Below the pieces are notes generated by a model that worked only from the letters and a program-made list of their open reading frames with translations, made no database searches and had not been told where the DNA came from. From Gimesia algae (GTDB taxonomy: Bacteria > Planctomycetota > Planctomycetia > Planctomycetales > Planctomycetaceae), in NCBI RefSeq assembly GCF_007746795.1, contig NZ_CP036343.1, positions 6,276,357-6,340,356 of the forward strand: DNA of 64,000 nt. The letters run 5' to 3'. A program made the translations under genes and the position numbers. Below, piece by piece: positions 10,229-19,295 of this stretch; the stretch's first letter is position 1; the number at the start of each line of letters is the position of its first letter.

Positions 10229-10302
10229 GGGCGATTAGCTCAGTTGGCTAGAGCATCTCGTTTACACCGAGAGGGTCGGGGGTTCGAGCCCCTCATCGCC
10301 CA
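10229..10302 (+). tRNA. tRNA-Val (anticodon TAC)
   Basis: 74 nt fold into a cloverleaf. The acceptor arms are GGGCGAT and ATCGCCC with discriminator A. The D-arm is GCTC/GAGC. The anticodon stem TCTCG/CGAGA encloses TTTACAC with anticodon TAC. The T-loop is TTCGAGC. CCA is not encoded. Decodes GUA and probably other GUN codons. Confidence 0.96.
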
Positions 10303-10308
10303 CTTATC

Positions 10309-10343
10309 AAGCACCGTGCATACATTGCAAGGTGCTTTTTTTA
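10309..10343 (+). terminator. Rho-independent terminator after tRNA-Val
   Basis: AAGCACC pairs with GGTGCTT around a short loop and is followed by a run of seven T, seven bases after the tRNA end. Confidence 0.8.
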
Positions 10344-10375
10344 TTGGGGTTGTGCGATACTGCAACGCACCAACG

Positions 10376-10415
10376 AAAAAATCCCTCTTCACTTTCTGAA
10401 AAGCAAAGAGGGATT
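10376..10415 (-). terminator. Rho-independent terminator of the DUF1559 gene
   Basis: A 10-bp perfect stem (AATCCCTCTT with AAGAGGGATT) is followed on the minus strand by a T run at 10381-10376. It lies 38 bp after the stop of the minus-strand DUF1559 gene. Confidence 0.8.
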
Positions 10416-10453
10416 GGAAATCGGATTAACAGATCATGGTGATGGAGCGTGAC

Positions 10454-11515
10454 TTAATACTCACCTAATATTTCTTCACTCTCTCTTGTTCCGAGTGCGC
10501 CCCATGTTCCATAAGGACTTCTAACAGTGGAGGTCGTACCCGGACTGGGCTGACTTAAATCTCCCGTGTCAATATTTTCAGAGATAAATTTAACTCCCCC
10601 ATCCGCCATCAGGGCGTGAACGCCCCCGACATGCAGACTGGAAGGCGCCAACGCAGCGGTCCCGGAATCTGCATTGCTGTTTGTCCCGGAAGCACAGGAA
10701 GGAGAGTTCGGGGGAAGAATCGTATTAAAGGCACAACGTTCTGCCTGCCCATCCCACAATGATGTTCCATGCCTGCCTTTCACGTTGGTTCCAGACACCC
10801 AGTTTGCTCCAGAAGCAAGGCTCCTGCAGGCACCAGGATTGTTTGCAGGGTCCTGGCTGAGAGCAATACCCTCGTTGTGTTTGCGAGTAGCATTATTGGT
10901 ACTTGCACCGTAGTTGGCCCGGATATGTTCGCTCATGGCGATGGTGTTACTGGTTCCATCGGTAATATCCCGAATCCGTGTCCCAAAACGATAGGGGAAC
11001 AAGCCGCGCGAATTGGTACCATTGATGCCTGTCGCCGTATCGCCAATACAGAACACATAATTGTTCACACGAATCGCCTGTTTGTTGCGCCCGTCAGACG
11101 GACACAGCAGCATCGGAATCTTAACATTCCAGACACTCCAGCCGCACCAGGCACAGGGCCCCATCGGCTGACGGGTAGAATCACCGGCTGAAATTTTGTT
11201 AAACAAGGGCGCCTGATCTATGTAAGGCAACAGTCCCACAAAGCCGCTGAGTCGCGCACGGTTTGAAGTAGCACTGTCTGAGCCATTCGTTCCCCCTCGA
11301 CGCAACACAAACATCCCATGTACATCATGGTAATTGTGCAGCGCCAATCCCAATTGCTTTAAATTGTTTTTGCATGTGGATCTGCGGGCCGCTTCACGTG
11401 CCTGCTGAACCGCCGGCAATAACAATGCAATTAAGATGGCAATGATTGCGATCACAACCAACAGTTCGATTAATGTAAACGCTTTTCGTTTGTCTCTTTC
11501 TAAATTCCTCACCAA
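10454..11515 (-). CDS. DUF1559 protein with prepilin-type N-terminal cleavage/methylation motif
   Basis: 353 residues. The N-terminus [20 protein letters not shown] is a textbook type IV prepilin/pseudopilin signal (cleavage before Phe with Glu at +5). It is followed by [33 protein letters not shown], the signature start of the DUF1559 (SBP_bac_10) family that is hugely expanded in Planctomycetes. The C-terminus has the family motif [23 protein letters not shown]. The protein is probably exported and anchored as a pseudopilin-like surface protein; the function of the family is not known. The start is TTG (11515) or GTG (11512), with AAGGAG 6-9 nt upstream. A tetranucleotide repeat lies just upstream. 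A divergent lipoprotein gene follows on the plus strand, a pairing common near DUF1559 genes. Confidence 0.93.
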   Translation of the reverse strand: MVRNLERDKRKAFTLIELLVVIAIIAILIALLLPAVQQAREAARRSTCKNNLKQLGLALHNYHDVHGMFVLRRGGTNGSDSATSNRARLSGFVGLLPYIDQAPLFNKISAGDSTRQPMGPCAWCGWSVWNVKIPMLLCPSDGRNKQAIRVNNYVFCIGDTATGINGTNSRGLFPYRFGTRIRDITDGTSNTIAMSEHIRANYGASTNNATRKHNEGIALSQDPANNPGACRSLASGANWVSGTNVKGRHGTSLWDGQAERCAFNTILPPNSPSCASGTNSNADSGTAALAPSSLHVGGVHALMADGGVKFISENIDTGDLSQPSPGTTSTVRSPYGTWGALGTRESEEILGEY

Positions 11516-11555
11516 AGGATTCTCCTTGTTAAAAAACAGAACTGAAACTGAATCG

Positions 11556-11579
11556 AGTCAGTCAGTCAGTCAGTCAGTA
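11556..11579. repeat. (AGTC)n tetranucleotide tract in a 460-bp AT-rich gap
   Basis: Six AGTC units lie 41 bp upstream of the DUF1559 start, on its 5' side. They sit in the leader or promoter, not in coding sequence. The surrounding gap (11516-11979) is distinctly AT-rich and must hold the promoters of the divergent DUF1559 and lipoprotein genes. No gene was seen in it. Confidence 0.7.
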
Positions 11580-11979
11580 AAGATGTAAGTACCCATAGAA
11601 ACAAGTGTTTTCCACTTCTTTCAGCCAATTGGTATTGATGAGATTATTGAGAAATAATCTTATTGTATGGCGGGTATTACAAAAGATAAAAAACTGATCA
11701 TTCAGTTTGAAAGATATGAAAGTGAAACGACTGCCAGCGTGGAAACAGAAAAAAATAAAATGCTATTAACCTCGTTTGAGTTACACTCAAATCCTTAACA
11801 ACTCTACTTATCCTAGTTGAATTTTACGAATTTTCAACTACGATAAATTGACGTCTGCAATTTTCAAAACAGTGTTTTACCTCAAATTCAGGGAATTTTA
11901 TTCCCGCCGTTTTTATGTTCAAAGTTTATTAAATTTCGTTCAATAACATTTAAGTACCTTGCAAGAACTGGACTTCAAC

Positions 11980-12471
11980 ATGCAACACACTCTAGGAAAT
12001 CAACTGACAGGACGCTGCAGTGCGCTGGCTCTCTTTTTTCCATTATTTTTTTTACAGGGGTGTGGAGGCACTGAAGAAAAGCTTCCTCAACGTACGGCTG
12101 TCTCAGGAATCGTCACCTTTGATGGAGAACCGGTCGAAGGTGCCAGCATCACCTTCCGACCTGTCGAAGAATCCGGACAGACTGCCAACGGTCGTACCAA
12201 CGACGAAGGGCAATTTCAGATGGGAACGTTTGAAGGAACAGATGGTGTGGTTGCCGGCGATTACATTGTGATGATTTCTAAAATCAAATCAAAAAGTATC
12301 GCTAAAGTATTACCGGAAGATGATCCCAATTATGATCCCGATCCCCAACCGGAACCACCTCCTGAAAACCTGCTGCCTGAAAAATATTCCCAAGCGGAAA
12401 CTTCGGGACTAACGGTTACAGTTTTAAAGGGAGAAGAGATTACAGATCTCAAATATGAATTATCTGAATAG
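11980..12471 (+). CDS. Carboxypeptidase-regulatory-like lipoprotein
   Basis: 163 residues from the ATG at 11980. A TTG at 11959 would add seven residues before the signal. The N-terminus is hydrophobic (ALALFFPLFFLQGC) with a lipobox-like LQGC, so the mature protein probably begins at Cys and is membrane anchored. The rest is one beta-sandwich regulatory-like domain: VSGIVTFDGEPVEGASITFRP, then TNDEGQFQMGTFEG and VAGDYIVMISK. A Pro/Asp-rich linker (DDPNYDPDPQPEPPPENLLP) precedes LTVTVLKGEEITDLKYEL. Planctomycetes often carry such small proteins beside DUF1559 genes. Function unknown. Confidence 0.75.
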   Translation: MQHTLGNQLTGRCSALALFFPLFFLQGCGGTEEKLPQRTAVSGIVTFDGEPVEGASITFRPVEESGQTANGRTNDEGQFQMGTFEGTDGVVAGDYIVMISKIKSKSIAKVLPEDDPNYDPDPQPEPPPENLLPEKYSQAETSGLTVTVLKGEEITDLKYELSE

Positions 12472-12681
12472 CCTCACTGAATCAGCATTGTGTCCAGGTG
12501 TGATTCAATAGAGTCCCACCTGGACTTATATCACACGCCTGCTGCCGTTGAATCCTGAAGATCCTCTTTGCATTTCCGACCTGCAACCGTGTATACTTGC
12601 CCTGAACCCACAAATATACATCCGCATCTTCCATTGCTTCAGACGTAAGCCATGGAAGAAAATCAAATCGGGGGAAATGTG

Positions 12682-15600
12682 ATGGTATGTTTTCGCGACT
12701 CAGAATCAGGAAATTACCGGTTTTCATGGTGGGTCTGGACATTACTCACTCTCTTCGGAGCATTCCAGTTGAGTCTCTGGCAGGCTCCACTGATGGCAGC
12801 AGAACCAGAAGAACTGTCAGCGAGTCGACCACCGCAGGTAGAAACTTTGTATGAGCCGGGCCAGCTTGGCGGACACGGCGCAACACTGCATCGTGTTACC
12901 ATCACGGGTACGGCGCGGAATACTGCAGGCGATCCGGTCAAAGACGCTGACATCTATGTTTCCAGTCGCGGCTGGATTATCCCGAGTGATTTTGAACAAC
13001 TCCGGGGGCATACTCGCAGCGATGAGTACGGGCATTTTGTACTCAAAGACGTTCAACTGTTTGTGATCAACAATCGCGATTCGCGCTCGAGACCGGATGA
13101 AGGTGATTTTATCGTCTTCGGCACGAAAGAGAATTACGGTCTCACCTGGCATCCCACCCGCACCTATCGCCCCGCTGCGCGTCCGGAAGAAACAGACAGT
13201 AGAGATCGAAACAGTCAGTCTACGACAAGCGCCTTTTATCAGAATGAACCGATCGTCATTGATCTGCAGTTTGATACACCGGCGAAACTGAAAGGTGTCA
13301 TCACCGATAAGCAGGGACATCCCCTGGCAAACGCGAAAGTGCAACTGGGATATGTTGATCGCCCACTGAGTACCACCCCTCACAGAACAGGTTCCTGCGA
13401 ATATCTCAAACAGAAGAATCCCTATTCAAACCAGAATGATTCGTTTATCAATTTTTCCGTAGTCCCTTTATCAATGCGTGAAACCTATACCGACGCGCAG
13501 GGACGTTATGAATTCACACAACTCCGCCGCGACACCAGTTATTCTGCCAATATCGATCCGGGTCCGGAGTTCGACCCCTGGCAATTTACTCTGGTCACCG
13601 CCAGCCAGTCCCGCAATTCCAGAAATACAGTCGCCGCTGGTTATGCTGGCGAAGTCAACCATCAGTTTACCGCACCGCGTGATGTCACTGTCCGCGTTGT
13701 GCAAAGCGACTCGGGTCGGCCGGTTTCCAATGTACTTGTGACAGCTCATCCTATCGGCGAAGTGCGACGCAGTGGCATCCAGGCACGAACAGACAGCCAG
13801 GGAAAAGCACGGCTCAGGCTCATCCCGGATGAATACAAGCTGGTGTCAGAACCCAATCCGGATCAGCCCTTTCTGTATTTAAGCCAGCAGTATTTTGTTC
13901 CCAAACGAGAAGCTTCTGGAAGGAACGACACCCCCAACGTCACCATGAAACTCAACCCGGCGGCGATTGTGAAACTGAAAGCCATCAATGCGAAAACCGG
14001 CGCCCCGATTCCGGGAGTCCGCTTCAATTACGAAACTTATGACTCGGGAGAACAGACCCCGGTCTCCACGCAGACCGTTTACGTCGATTATCCTTTTACA
14101 AACGATGCCGGAGAAATCCAGGCCTTTATGGAACCAGGTACGCGCCGTTTTGTTGTCGCCGAACCTTTCTCACTGTCCCAGGCAGCAGGCAGTCGCTCAG
14201 AGCGGATCAAACTCACCGCAGGTCAGGTCACGGAAGTGACTATCAAATTGACACCGGCGGAATTTCTTCCCACACACCTGGTCGCCAGTGAGATACAGCC
14301 TCGTAAAAATTCGCTTTACGTTCCCGAGATTCAGAAGAAATGGCACATTCAGTCGGAACTGCTGCGGCTCACTCCCCTGCGCATCACCACACAGAAAGTC
14401 TCAATCTATCGAAAATCTGTCGATACAGAGAACCTGCTCAAAGATTTACGCGCACTGGATCCGTATGAGCTGCCTGATATCAAATCGTTACTCAACAAAT
14501 ATTACACTGGTGAATTAGACTGGTACAAACAGGTGCTGACAGCGCAGGGCACTCTCAAGCATGAAGCACGCTACTTCAACCCTGATGCTCGCCCTCCCCT
14601 TTTCTTCAATCTGTCCGGTCAGCCGTTGCCCAATCTCACCACGATGACCGATGGTTGGAAAACAATTCATCATCAAAGCATGAGTAATCAGGCCGGGATT
14701 AACCTGAACCGCAGAGGAAGAATCAATTTCCATGTTGCATCCCCCTACGACTTCTGCGAGTGGCCATCACTCCGCAACCGTATTCCTGCCCCCAAAAACA
14801 CAAAGAAACCCGACGTTAATATCAGCCAGGCAGGACAGAGAATCATTTATGAGAGAGAAAGTGACGAGAGAGTATTCCGCCGCGTCCTGGATCAGGACAC
14901 CGGTTTTATTTTCGAAACTTCTTACCAGATACATTCTCATCAGTCCGAACAAGTCAAGCTGTCATTTGCCCCGTATAAGCTGGCCAATGGCCTGATCCTG
15001 CCGGGGATGCACATCAACTGGAAGACTTACCAGGGAAAACTCCAGCGTCTGGAAGTCACACTGATTGAACAGGCAGAAATACTTTCGACCGTTCCCGCAG
15101 ATGCCTTTGCGATTGCCTTACCAGCGGGGACTGAGTTCATTGATTCCCGCCAACTGCCTGACAATATCAGCTATATCGCCGGGAATCATGAATCGAAGAA
15201 AATCCTGTCTGGACCAGTCAGCGATTTCGCCGCTTACCTGCAGCGGAACCCCTATTACAGCCACGAAATGGAAACAGAGCCTCAGCTCGGCAGACACGCC
15301 CCCACTCTGGAACCAGCCCTCTGGTTGACGGCGGATGGAAAAACAGCAGCCCCCAACCTGAATGGAAAAGTGGCCCTGATCCACTTCTGGGGAACCCGGA
15401 ATGCCAACAGCATGGACCAGTTGTCTGAAATGAAAGCCGCATACAAAAAATATGCAGAACAACCTGTTGTGCTCATCGGACTGCATGATTCTTACACCTC
15501 AACATCTCAACTGCAGGCCATTGCAGAACAGAAAGACCTGAAATACACGCTGGCCATCGATCAACGCCCTGAGGAAGCCGGCTGGTTCGGTAAAACCATG

Positions 15601-15726
15601 CAGCATTTTCGAGTACGCGACTTACCCCAAATGGCGGTCATTGATCAGCACGGAAATCTGACCTTCGTCGGCGATCTCCGACAGGCCCTCCAGAAAGTGA
15701 ACCAGCTGTTGGATGAGAAGAACTAG
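12682..15726 (+). CDS. Large secreted protein: regulatory-like beta modules plus a cysteine-less TlpA/thioredoxin-like domain
   Basis: 1,014 residues from the ATG at 12682, preceded by GGGGGA at 7 nt; an upstream in-frame ATG at 12652 is less likely. The N-terminus is a signal peptide (WVWTLLTLFGAFQLSLWQAPLMAA). At least three carboxypeptidase-regulatory-like modules follow (VTITGTARNTAGDPVKDADIY; GVITDKQGHPLANAKVQLGY; VRVVQSDSGRPVSNVLVTAH). The last ~140 residues have a TlpA/AhpC-like fold: LNGKVALIHFWGT, then VVLIGLHD and LPQMAVIDQHGNLTFVGDL with the cis-Pro loop. The usual WCxxC is WGTRNANS, so no redox cysteines are present and thiol chemistry is not expected. The stop codon TAG lies within repeat copy B. 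Function unknown; probably periplasmic or surface. Confidence 0.8.
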   Translation: MVCFRDSESGNYRFSWWVWTLLTLFGAFQLSLWQAPLMAAEPEELSASRPPQVETLYEPGQLGGHGATLHRVTITGTARNTAGDPVKDADIYVSSRGWIIPSDFEQLRGHTRSDEYGHFVLKDVQLFVINNRDSRSRPDEGDFIVFGTKENYGLTWHPTRTYRPAARPEETDSRDRNSQSTTSAFYQNEPIVIDLQFDTPAKLKGVITDKQGHPLANAKVQLGYVDRPLSTTPHRTGSCEYLKQKNPYSNQNDSFINFSVVPLSMRETYTDAQGRYEFTQLRRDTSYSANIDPGPEFDPWQFTLVTASQSRNSRNTVAAGYAGEVNHQFTAPRDVTVRVVQSDSGRPVSNVLVTAHPIGEVRRSGIQARTDSQGKARLRLIPDEYKLVSEPNPDQPFLYLSQQYFVPKREASGRNDTPNVTMKLNPAAIVKLKAINAKTGAPIPGVRFNYETYDSGEQTPVSTQTVYVDYPFTNDAGEIQAFMEPGTRRFVVAEPFSLSQAAGSRSERIKLTAGQVTEVTIKLTPAEFLPTHLVASEIQPRKNSLYVPEIQKKWHIQSELLRLTPLRITTQKVSIYRKSVDTENLLKDLRALDPYELPDIKSLLNKYYTGELDWYKQVLTAQGTLKHEARYFNPDARPPLFFNLSGQPLPNLTTMTDGWKTIHHQSMSNQAGINLNRRGRINFHVASPYDFCEWPSLRNRIPAPKNTKKPDVNISQAGQRIIYERESDERVFRRVLDQDTGFIFETSYQIHSHQSEQVKLSFAPYKLANGLILPGMHINWKTYQGKLQRLEVTLIEQAEILSTVPADAFAIALPAGTEFIDSRQLPDNISYIAGNHESKKILSGPVSDFAAYLQRNPYYSHEMETEPQLGRHAPTLEPALWLTADGKTAAPNLNGKVALIHFWGTRNANSMDQLSEMKAAYKKYAEQPVVLIGLHDSYTSTSQLQAIAEQKDLKYTLAIDQRPEEAGWFGKTMQHFRVRDLPQMAVIDQHGNLTFVGDLRQALQKVNQLLDEKN

Positions 15727-15815
15727 AGCGAGTCACATTGAACCATAGCGTTCTCAATCTGATATACTCGGTCCAAATGGCTTTGGAGACGCTACAGTAA
15801 AACTGGACACAGTCT
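15723..15815 (-). repeat. Dispersed imperfect-palindrome repeat, copy B
   Basis: Reverse orientation relative to copy A. It reads CTAGAGCGAGTCACATTG to ACTGGACACAGTCT on the plus strand, with inverted arms TAGCGTTCTC (one extra T) and GAGACGCTA. It begins inside the last codons of the preceding gene: the TAG stop at 15724-15726 is part of the element's CTAG terminus. Confidence 0.85.
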
Positions 15816-15971
15816 AAAACAAGTCAAGAGAGAAACTCATCAGAACACTCAGAGGCAGCCAGAAATACTTCCAGTTGCTGGCATACTCTCTGATTTTCGC
15901 TGCATACCTGATCCAGATAAGCGATTCTTTAGTTTGAACCCTGTTCAGAGTGACAGAAGATCTATCTTATT

Positions 15972-16439
15972 TTATTCCTGAAAACGAACACATTTAAATT
16001 TCCAGTGAGTCCCTTTTCCATCAATCATAGTCCCGGACCAGTGTCCCAGACGATTGAAATCCAACCAGAAACTCCCCTTCAAGTCCGTCACAACTTTTCC
16101 TTTTTTAGTGAATGCACGAAAATCGGTGAGTATCATGCGGGTCTTCAGTTTTTTGGGATAGTTTTTGCCTACCGCTTTAGAGTAGCTGGGGTCATCAGGC
16201 GTTTTTTTCTGATACAAAACATTGTTTTCAACTCGAAATCGACCGTGCAATGTCTTGCGCCGTTCCGCTTTAGAAGTCATCTCGAATTTCCAGACTGCCC
16301 CTTCGAACTCCCCCGCATCATAAACGTTATTATTAGCGGAAACTGGTGGCGAATTGAAAACCTGACATGTGATCAGCAGCAGCACTGACAAAAACTTGAC
16401 TCGCTCCACAGATTTGGATTTTCGTTTGGCAGTTTTCAT
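15972..16439 (-). CDS. Secreted protein of unknown function
   Basis: 155 residues. The basic start MKTAKRKSKSVERVK is followed by the hydrophobic FLSVLLLITCQVFNSPPVSA, a signal peptide with cleavage likely after VSA. The mature ~115 residues are lysine- and aromatic-rich with beta-like pattern (GAVWKFEMTSKAERRKTLHGRFRV; GSFWLDFNRLGHWSGTMIDGKGTHWKFKC). That pattern suggests a small beta-barrel such as a lipocalin-like fold. No family was recognised. A possible small gene ends 19 bp upstream on the same strand. Confidence 0.65.
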   Translation of the reverse strand: MKTAKRKSKSVERVKFLSVLLLITCQVFNSPPVSANNNVYDAGEFEGAVWKFEMTSKAERRKTLHGRFRVENNVLYQKKTPDDPSYSKAVGKNYPKKLKTRMILTDFRAFTKKGKVVTDLKGSFWLDFNRLGHWSGTMIDGKGTHWKFKCVRFQE

Positions 16440-16458
16440 ATCATGGCCCTGTTTTAAA

Positions 16459-16659
16459 TTACGGTCCGTAATAAAAGTAATTAAGTAGATTGAAACTCAG
16501 AATTCGTCGCGTATTTTCTGCCCCCTCTTCATTGGTCAGACAGATGGCAGCCCGCTTGAGTAGTTCTCCATAAACAAAGAGCAGCAGATAGTGAATCGCC
16601 AGCGCATCGCCAGCATCAGGAATATTCATGATCTCAGTGAGCTCATTTATGGTCAGCAT
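16459..16659 (-). CDS. Possible small protein of unknown function
   Basis: 66 residues from the ATG at 16659 (MLTINELTEIMNIPDAGDAL); a TTG at 16677 would add six. The composition is protein-like (amphipathic helices, HYLLLFVYGELLKRAAICL) and it sits 19 bp upstream of the secreted-protein gene on the same strand, so the two could be cotranscribed. No Shine-Dalgarno sequence is clear and no family was recognised, so it may be chance. Confidence 0.35.
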   Translation of the reverse strand: MLTINELTEIMNIPDAGDALAIHYLLLFVYGELLKRAAICLTNEEGAENTRRILSFNLLNYFYYGP

Positions 16660-16961
16660 TCTGCCCGGCTGAAGCAAGATATGTTGAGTCTGAACTCATA
16701 CCGCATCATAACTATTCCCTCTGCGAACAGGCAAACTTTCAATTATGAATTTTTGAATTCTCCAGTTAATCAAAATCGGGCTCTGCAACCGTTTGCAGAA
16801 CACATCAACTTCCCCCGGATCATGTGGTGTGATGTGCATTAAAATGGTAAGCATCCCTCTTGGGTACAGCAGATCAACCCATGAATCGCAGGAGGAAACC
16901 CCTTAATTTTTGTCGTATCGGCGACATTCTGACATTCTATTTTTTTGTTCGCTGAACCTCG

Positions 16962-16989
16962 TTGACAATCAGCAACAGGAGCATAAGAT
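16962..16989 (+). promoter_or_regulatory. Candidate promoter in the long mgtE leader gap
   Basis: TTGACA (16962-16967) and TAAGAT (16984-16989) are separated by 16 nt, the best hexamer pair in the 16660-17407 gap. If used it would give mgtE an untranslated leader of about 410 nt, long enough for Mg-responsive control. I could not recognise a known M-box fold. Confidence 0.4.
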
Positions 16990-17096
16990 CATCTCACAGG
17001 TGAGTATCAAAGCAGGGATGCCGTTACAAAATCTCTCTGAGATCGAGTAAACCGACAGGATGTCGGAACTTGCCTGGTTATCTCTTACTGATCAGT

Positions 17097-17132
17097 AATC
17101 TCACGACAGACAGAAATCTCACGACAGACAGA
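17097..17132. repeat. Perfect 18-bp tandem duplication upstream of mgtE
   Basis: The 18-mer AATCTCACGACAGACAGA occurs twice back to back, at 17097-17114 and 17115-17132. It lies in the mgtE leader. A short minus-strand frame across it is not convincing as a gene. It may be a recent slippage product or paired binding sites. Confidence 0.85.
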
Positions 17133-17407
17133 GATCATTGAAGGTTCTCCTCTGCTGTTCTTTAACTGCGATACCTCTCCCCAGTTAAAATGCTTCGGCG
17201 TCAATTCAACGAATTCCATTGCTGTAACCCCCCTCTGCAGGATTTGTCGCGTCCACTTCAATAGTGTAGACTGCGTGAAGAATCCCAGACGAGTGACGCG
17301 TTCCCAACTCCTGGGTTGAAACAAACGCCAGTCATATATACCTGTTTTTCAGCCAGAAACAGAACTATGCGCTTCTGAATTCCGTCAAATGAAATGGATA
17401 CAACCAG

Positions 17408-18799
17408 ATGAATCAACCGGATGAACCGACAGAACAGACCAGCATTGAACAACCTGATGCCTGGGATCAGCTGGAGCAGATCGTCGCCGCCGGGGACCCT
17501 GACGCCGCGCATACGTTTCTCAAGGAACTTCCTCCCGGCGAAGATGCGCGCATCATGGCGCAGTTGTCGGAGACAGAACAGCATGAGTTCATCGCGCTGC
17601 TGGATGACGAAAACGCTGCCCGCCTGATGGAGTCGCTCCCCGAACTGCAGGCCGGACAATTACTCTCCACATTATCCGCAGAACAGGCCGCTCACATCTT
17701 TGATGAGATGAACAGCGATGAGCAGGTCGACCTGCTGGATCAACTGACAGATGCCCAGTCCGAAGCCATCCTGGAAGAGATGGACCCGGAAGAGGCCGAG
17801 AATGTCCGCTTTCTGTCCAAGTACAGTCGACTCTGTGCCGGCGGGCTGATGATCACCGAACTGCTCTCTTTCCAGGAGACAGAGACGGTCGACGACGTGG
17901 TTTCGGACCTCCGTAAAAATGCCGAAAAGTACGCCGAATACAACGTGCAATATATCTATGTCATTAACGCCGACCTGCAGCTTGTAGGCGTGCTGCGACT
18001 CCGCGATCTGCTGATGGCACCTCCCGGCCGCAAGCTTTCTAAAATGATGATCGCCAATCCACACAGCTTTCCGGATATGACCCCGCTGCAGGATCTGCTG
18101 CATTTCTTCGATGCACACCCGCTGTTTGGTCTGCCTGTGGTCGATGAGAACAAGGTACTGGTCGGCGTTGTTCGGCGGGAAGACGTGGAAGCGGCGAGCG
18201 AAGAACTGGCCGGTAAAACGTTCTTGAGATTCGCGGGGATTATGGGCGGTGAAGAACTCCGCAGCCTGCCCCTCAAAACCCGCAGTGCCCGCCGCCTGTC
18301 GTGGCTCAGTATCAACATCCTGTTGAATATTGTCGCCGCCAGTATCATCGCCATGTACGAAGAGACGCTGGAAAGTGTGATCGCGCTGGCGGTCTTCCTG
18401 CCCATCGTATCCGACATGAGTGGCTGCAGCGGCAACCAGGCGATCGCGGTCAGCACGCGGGAACTGGTGCTCGGCGTCATCCGACCCAGCGACTGGTTAC
18501 ACGTCTTCCGCAAGGAATTCGGTTTGGGAATCGTCAACGGCCTCGCCCTCGGTATTTTACTGGGAGGTGTCGCCTACATCTGGAAAGGCAACCCCTACCT
18601 CGGCCTGGTCATCGGCGGAGCACTGGCCTTGAACACGCTGATGGCGGTCTGCCTGGGCGCCTTGATCCCGCTGCTGCTGAAAGGCTTCAAACTGGACCCC
18701 GCCCTCGCTTCGGGCCCGATCCTGACCACCCTCACCGACATGTGCGGCTTCTTCCTCGTCCTGTCCTTCGCCCAGGCCCTGCTCCCCTGGCTGATTTGA
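17408..18799 (+). CDS. mgtE: Magnesium transporter MgtE
   Basis: 463 residues, typical for MgtE, a dimeric Mg2+ channel of the inner membrane. Domains in order: the acidic N-terminal superhelical domain (about 1-135, with repeated LPELQAGQLLSTLSAEQAAHIFDEM units), a CBS pair (about 140-265: VQYIYVINADLQLVGVLRLRDLL and LFGLPVVDENKVLVGVVRREDV), and five membrane helices (about 290-463). SDMSGCSGNQAIAVSTREL corresponds to the conserved GGNxGNQ pore-region motif. LTTLTDMCGFFLVLSFA holds the pore Asp seen in characterised MgtE proteins. Cytosolic Mg2+ is known to close the channel through the N and CBS domains. The long upstream gap may carry added control. Confidence 0.95.
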   Translation: MNQPDEPTEQTSIEQPDAWDQLEQIVAAGDPDAAHTFLKELPPGEDARIMAQLSETEQHEFIALLDDENAARLMESLPELQAGQLLSTLSAEQAAHIFDEMNSDEQVDLLDQLTDAQSEAILEEMDPEEAENVRFLSKYSRLCAGGLMITELLSFQETETVDDVVSDLRKNAEKYAEYNVQYIYVINADLQLVGVLRLRDLLMAPPGRKLSKMMIANPHSFPDMTPLQDLLHFFDAHPLFGLPVVDENKVLVGVVRREDVEAASEELAGKTFLRFAGIMGGEELRSLPLKTRSARRLSWLSINILLNIVAASIIAMYEETLESVIALAVFLPIVSDMSGCSGNQAIAVSTRELVLGVIRPSDWLHVFRKEFGLGIVNGLALGILLGGVAYIWKGNPYLGLVIGGALALNTLMAVCLGALIPLLLKGFKLDPALASGPILTTLTDMCGFFLVLSFAQALLPWLI

Positions 18800-18843
18800 T
18801 TTGAGAAGATTTCTGACAGCAGACAATTAAGGGAAAGAAAAAG

Positions 18844-18916
18844 AGCCGCCGAGGAGAGTCGAACTCCTGACCTACGCATTACGAATGCGTTGCTCTGCCA
18901 ACTGAGCTACGGCGGC
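18844..18916 (-). tRNA. tRNA-Thr (anticodon CGT)
   Basis: 73 nt on the minus strand. The acceptor arms are GCCGCCG and CGGCGGC with discriminator T. The D-arm is GCTC/GAGC. The anticodon stem ACGCA/TGCGT encloses TTCGTAA with anticodon CGT. The T-arm is AGGAGTTCGACTCTCCT. CCA is not encoded. Decodes ACG. Confidence 0.95.
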
Positions 18917-19295
18917 GTTGAGGTTCAGCTTGTCACTGATAGATTCATCAGCCGCAGCACAGGTTCGCCGGGCGAGAATCGTGGGGAGCCGGTTTCGGAA
19001 ATTACGATCCTGAACAGGGCTCTGGCGGTAGCATACCCCCTTTTTTCGGTTTACGAAAGGATTCTGCCCGTTTTTCGTCCCTGATAAACTGATTTCTCAG
19101 GCAAATTTGACGCCTGTAATGGCTGCCCTGTTTTTGTGATACCGCCTGCCGCGTGTGTCAATGCTGTCAGGAGCTGAAATCGGTTCAGGGACAAGACTTC
19201 AGATCAAACCGTGTTTATCCTTGCTGTCTGCGCGGGGGTTAGCCACAATCGAAGAAGAACAATTCCTACCCAGATTATCCAGCCGGAGAAAACCC
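18917..19295. other. Gap between tRNA-Thr and the CocE-type hydrolase gene
   Basis: About 380 bases with no supported gene. It should hold the promoter of the minus-strand tRNA-Thr and, further right, that of the plus-strand hydrolase. An in-frame ATG at 19155 would extend the hydrolase by 47 residues but lacks the signal-peptide logic of the start at 19296. Confidence 0.5.

Noticed and set aside
17085-17324. 79-residue minus-strand frame upstream of mgtE containing a duplicated SVCREI
   Set aside because: The duplication is just the 18-bp tandem DNA repeat; no Shine-Dalgarno or family motif supports a gene, and it is antisense in the mgtE leader.
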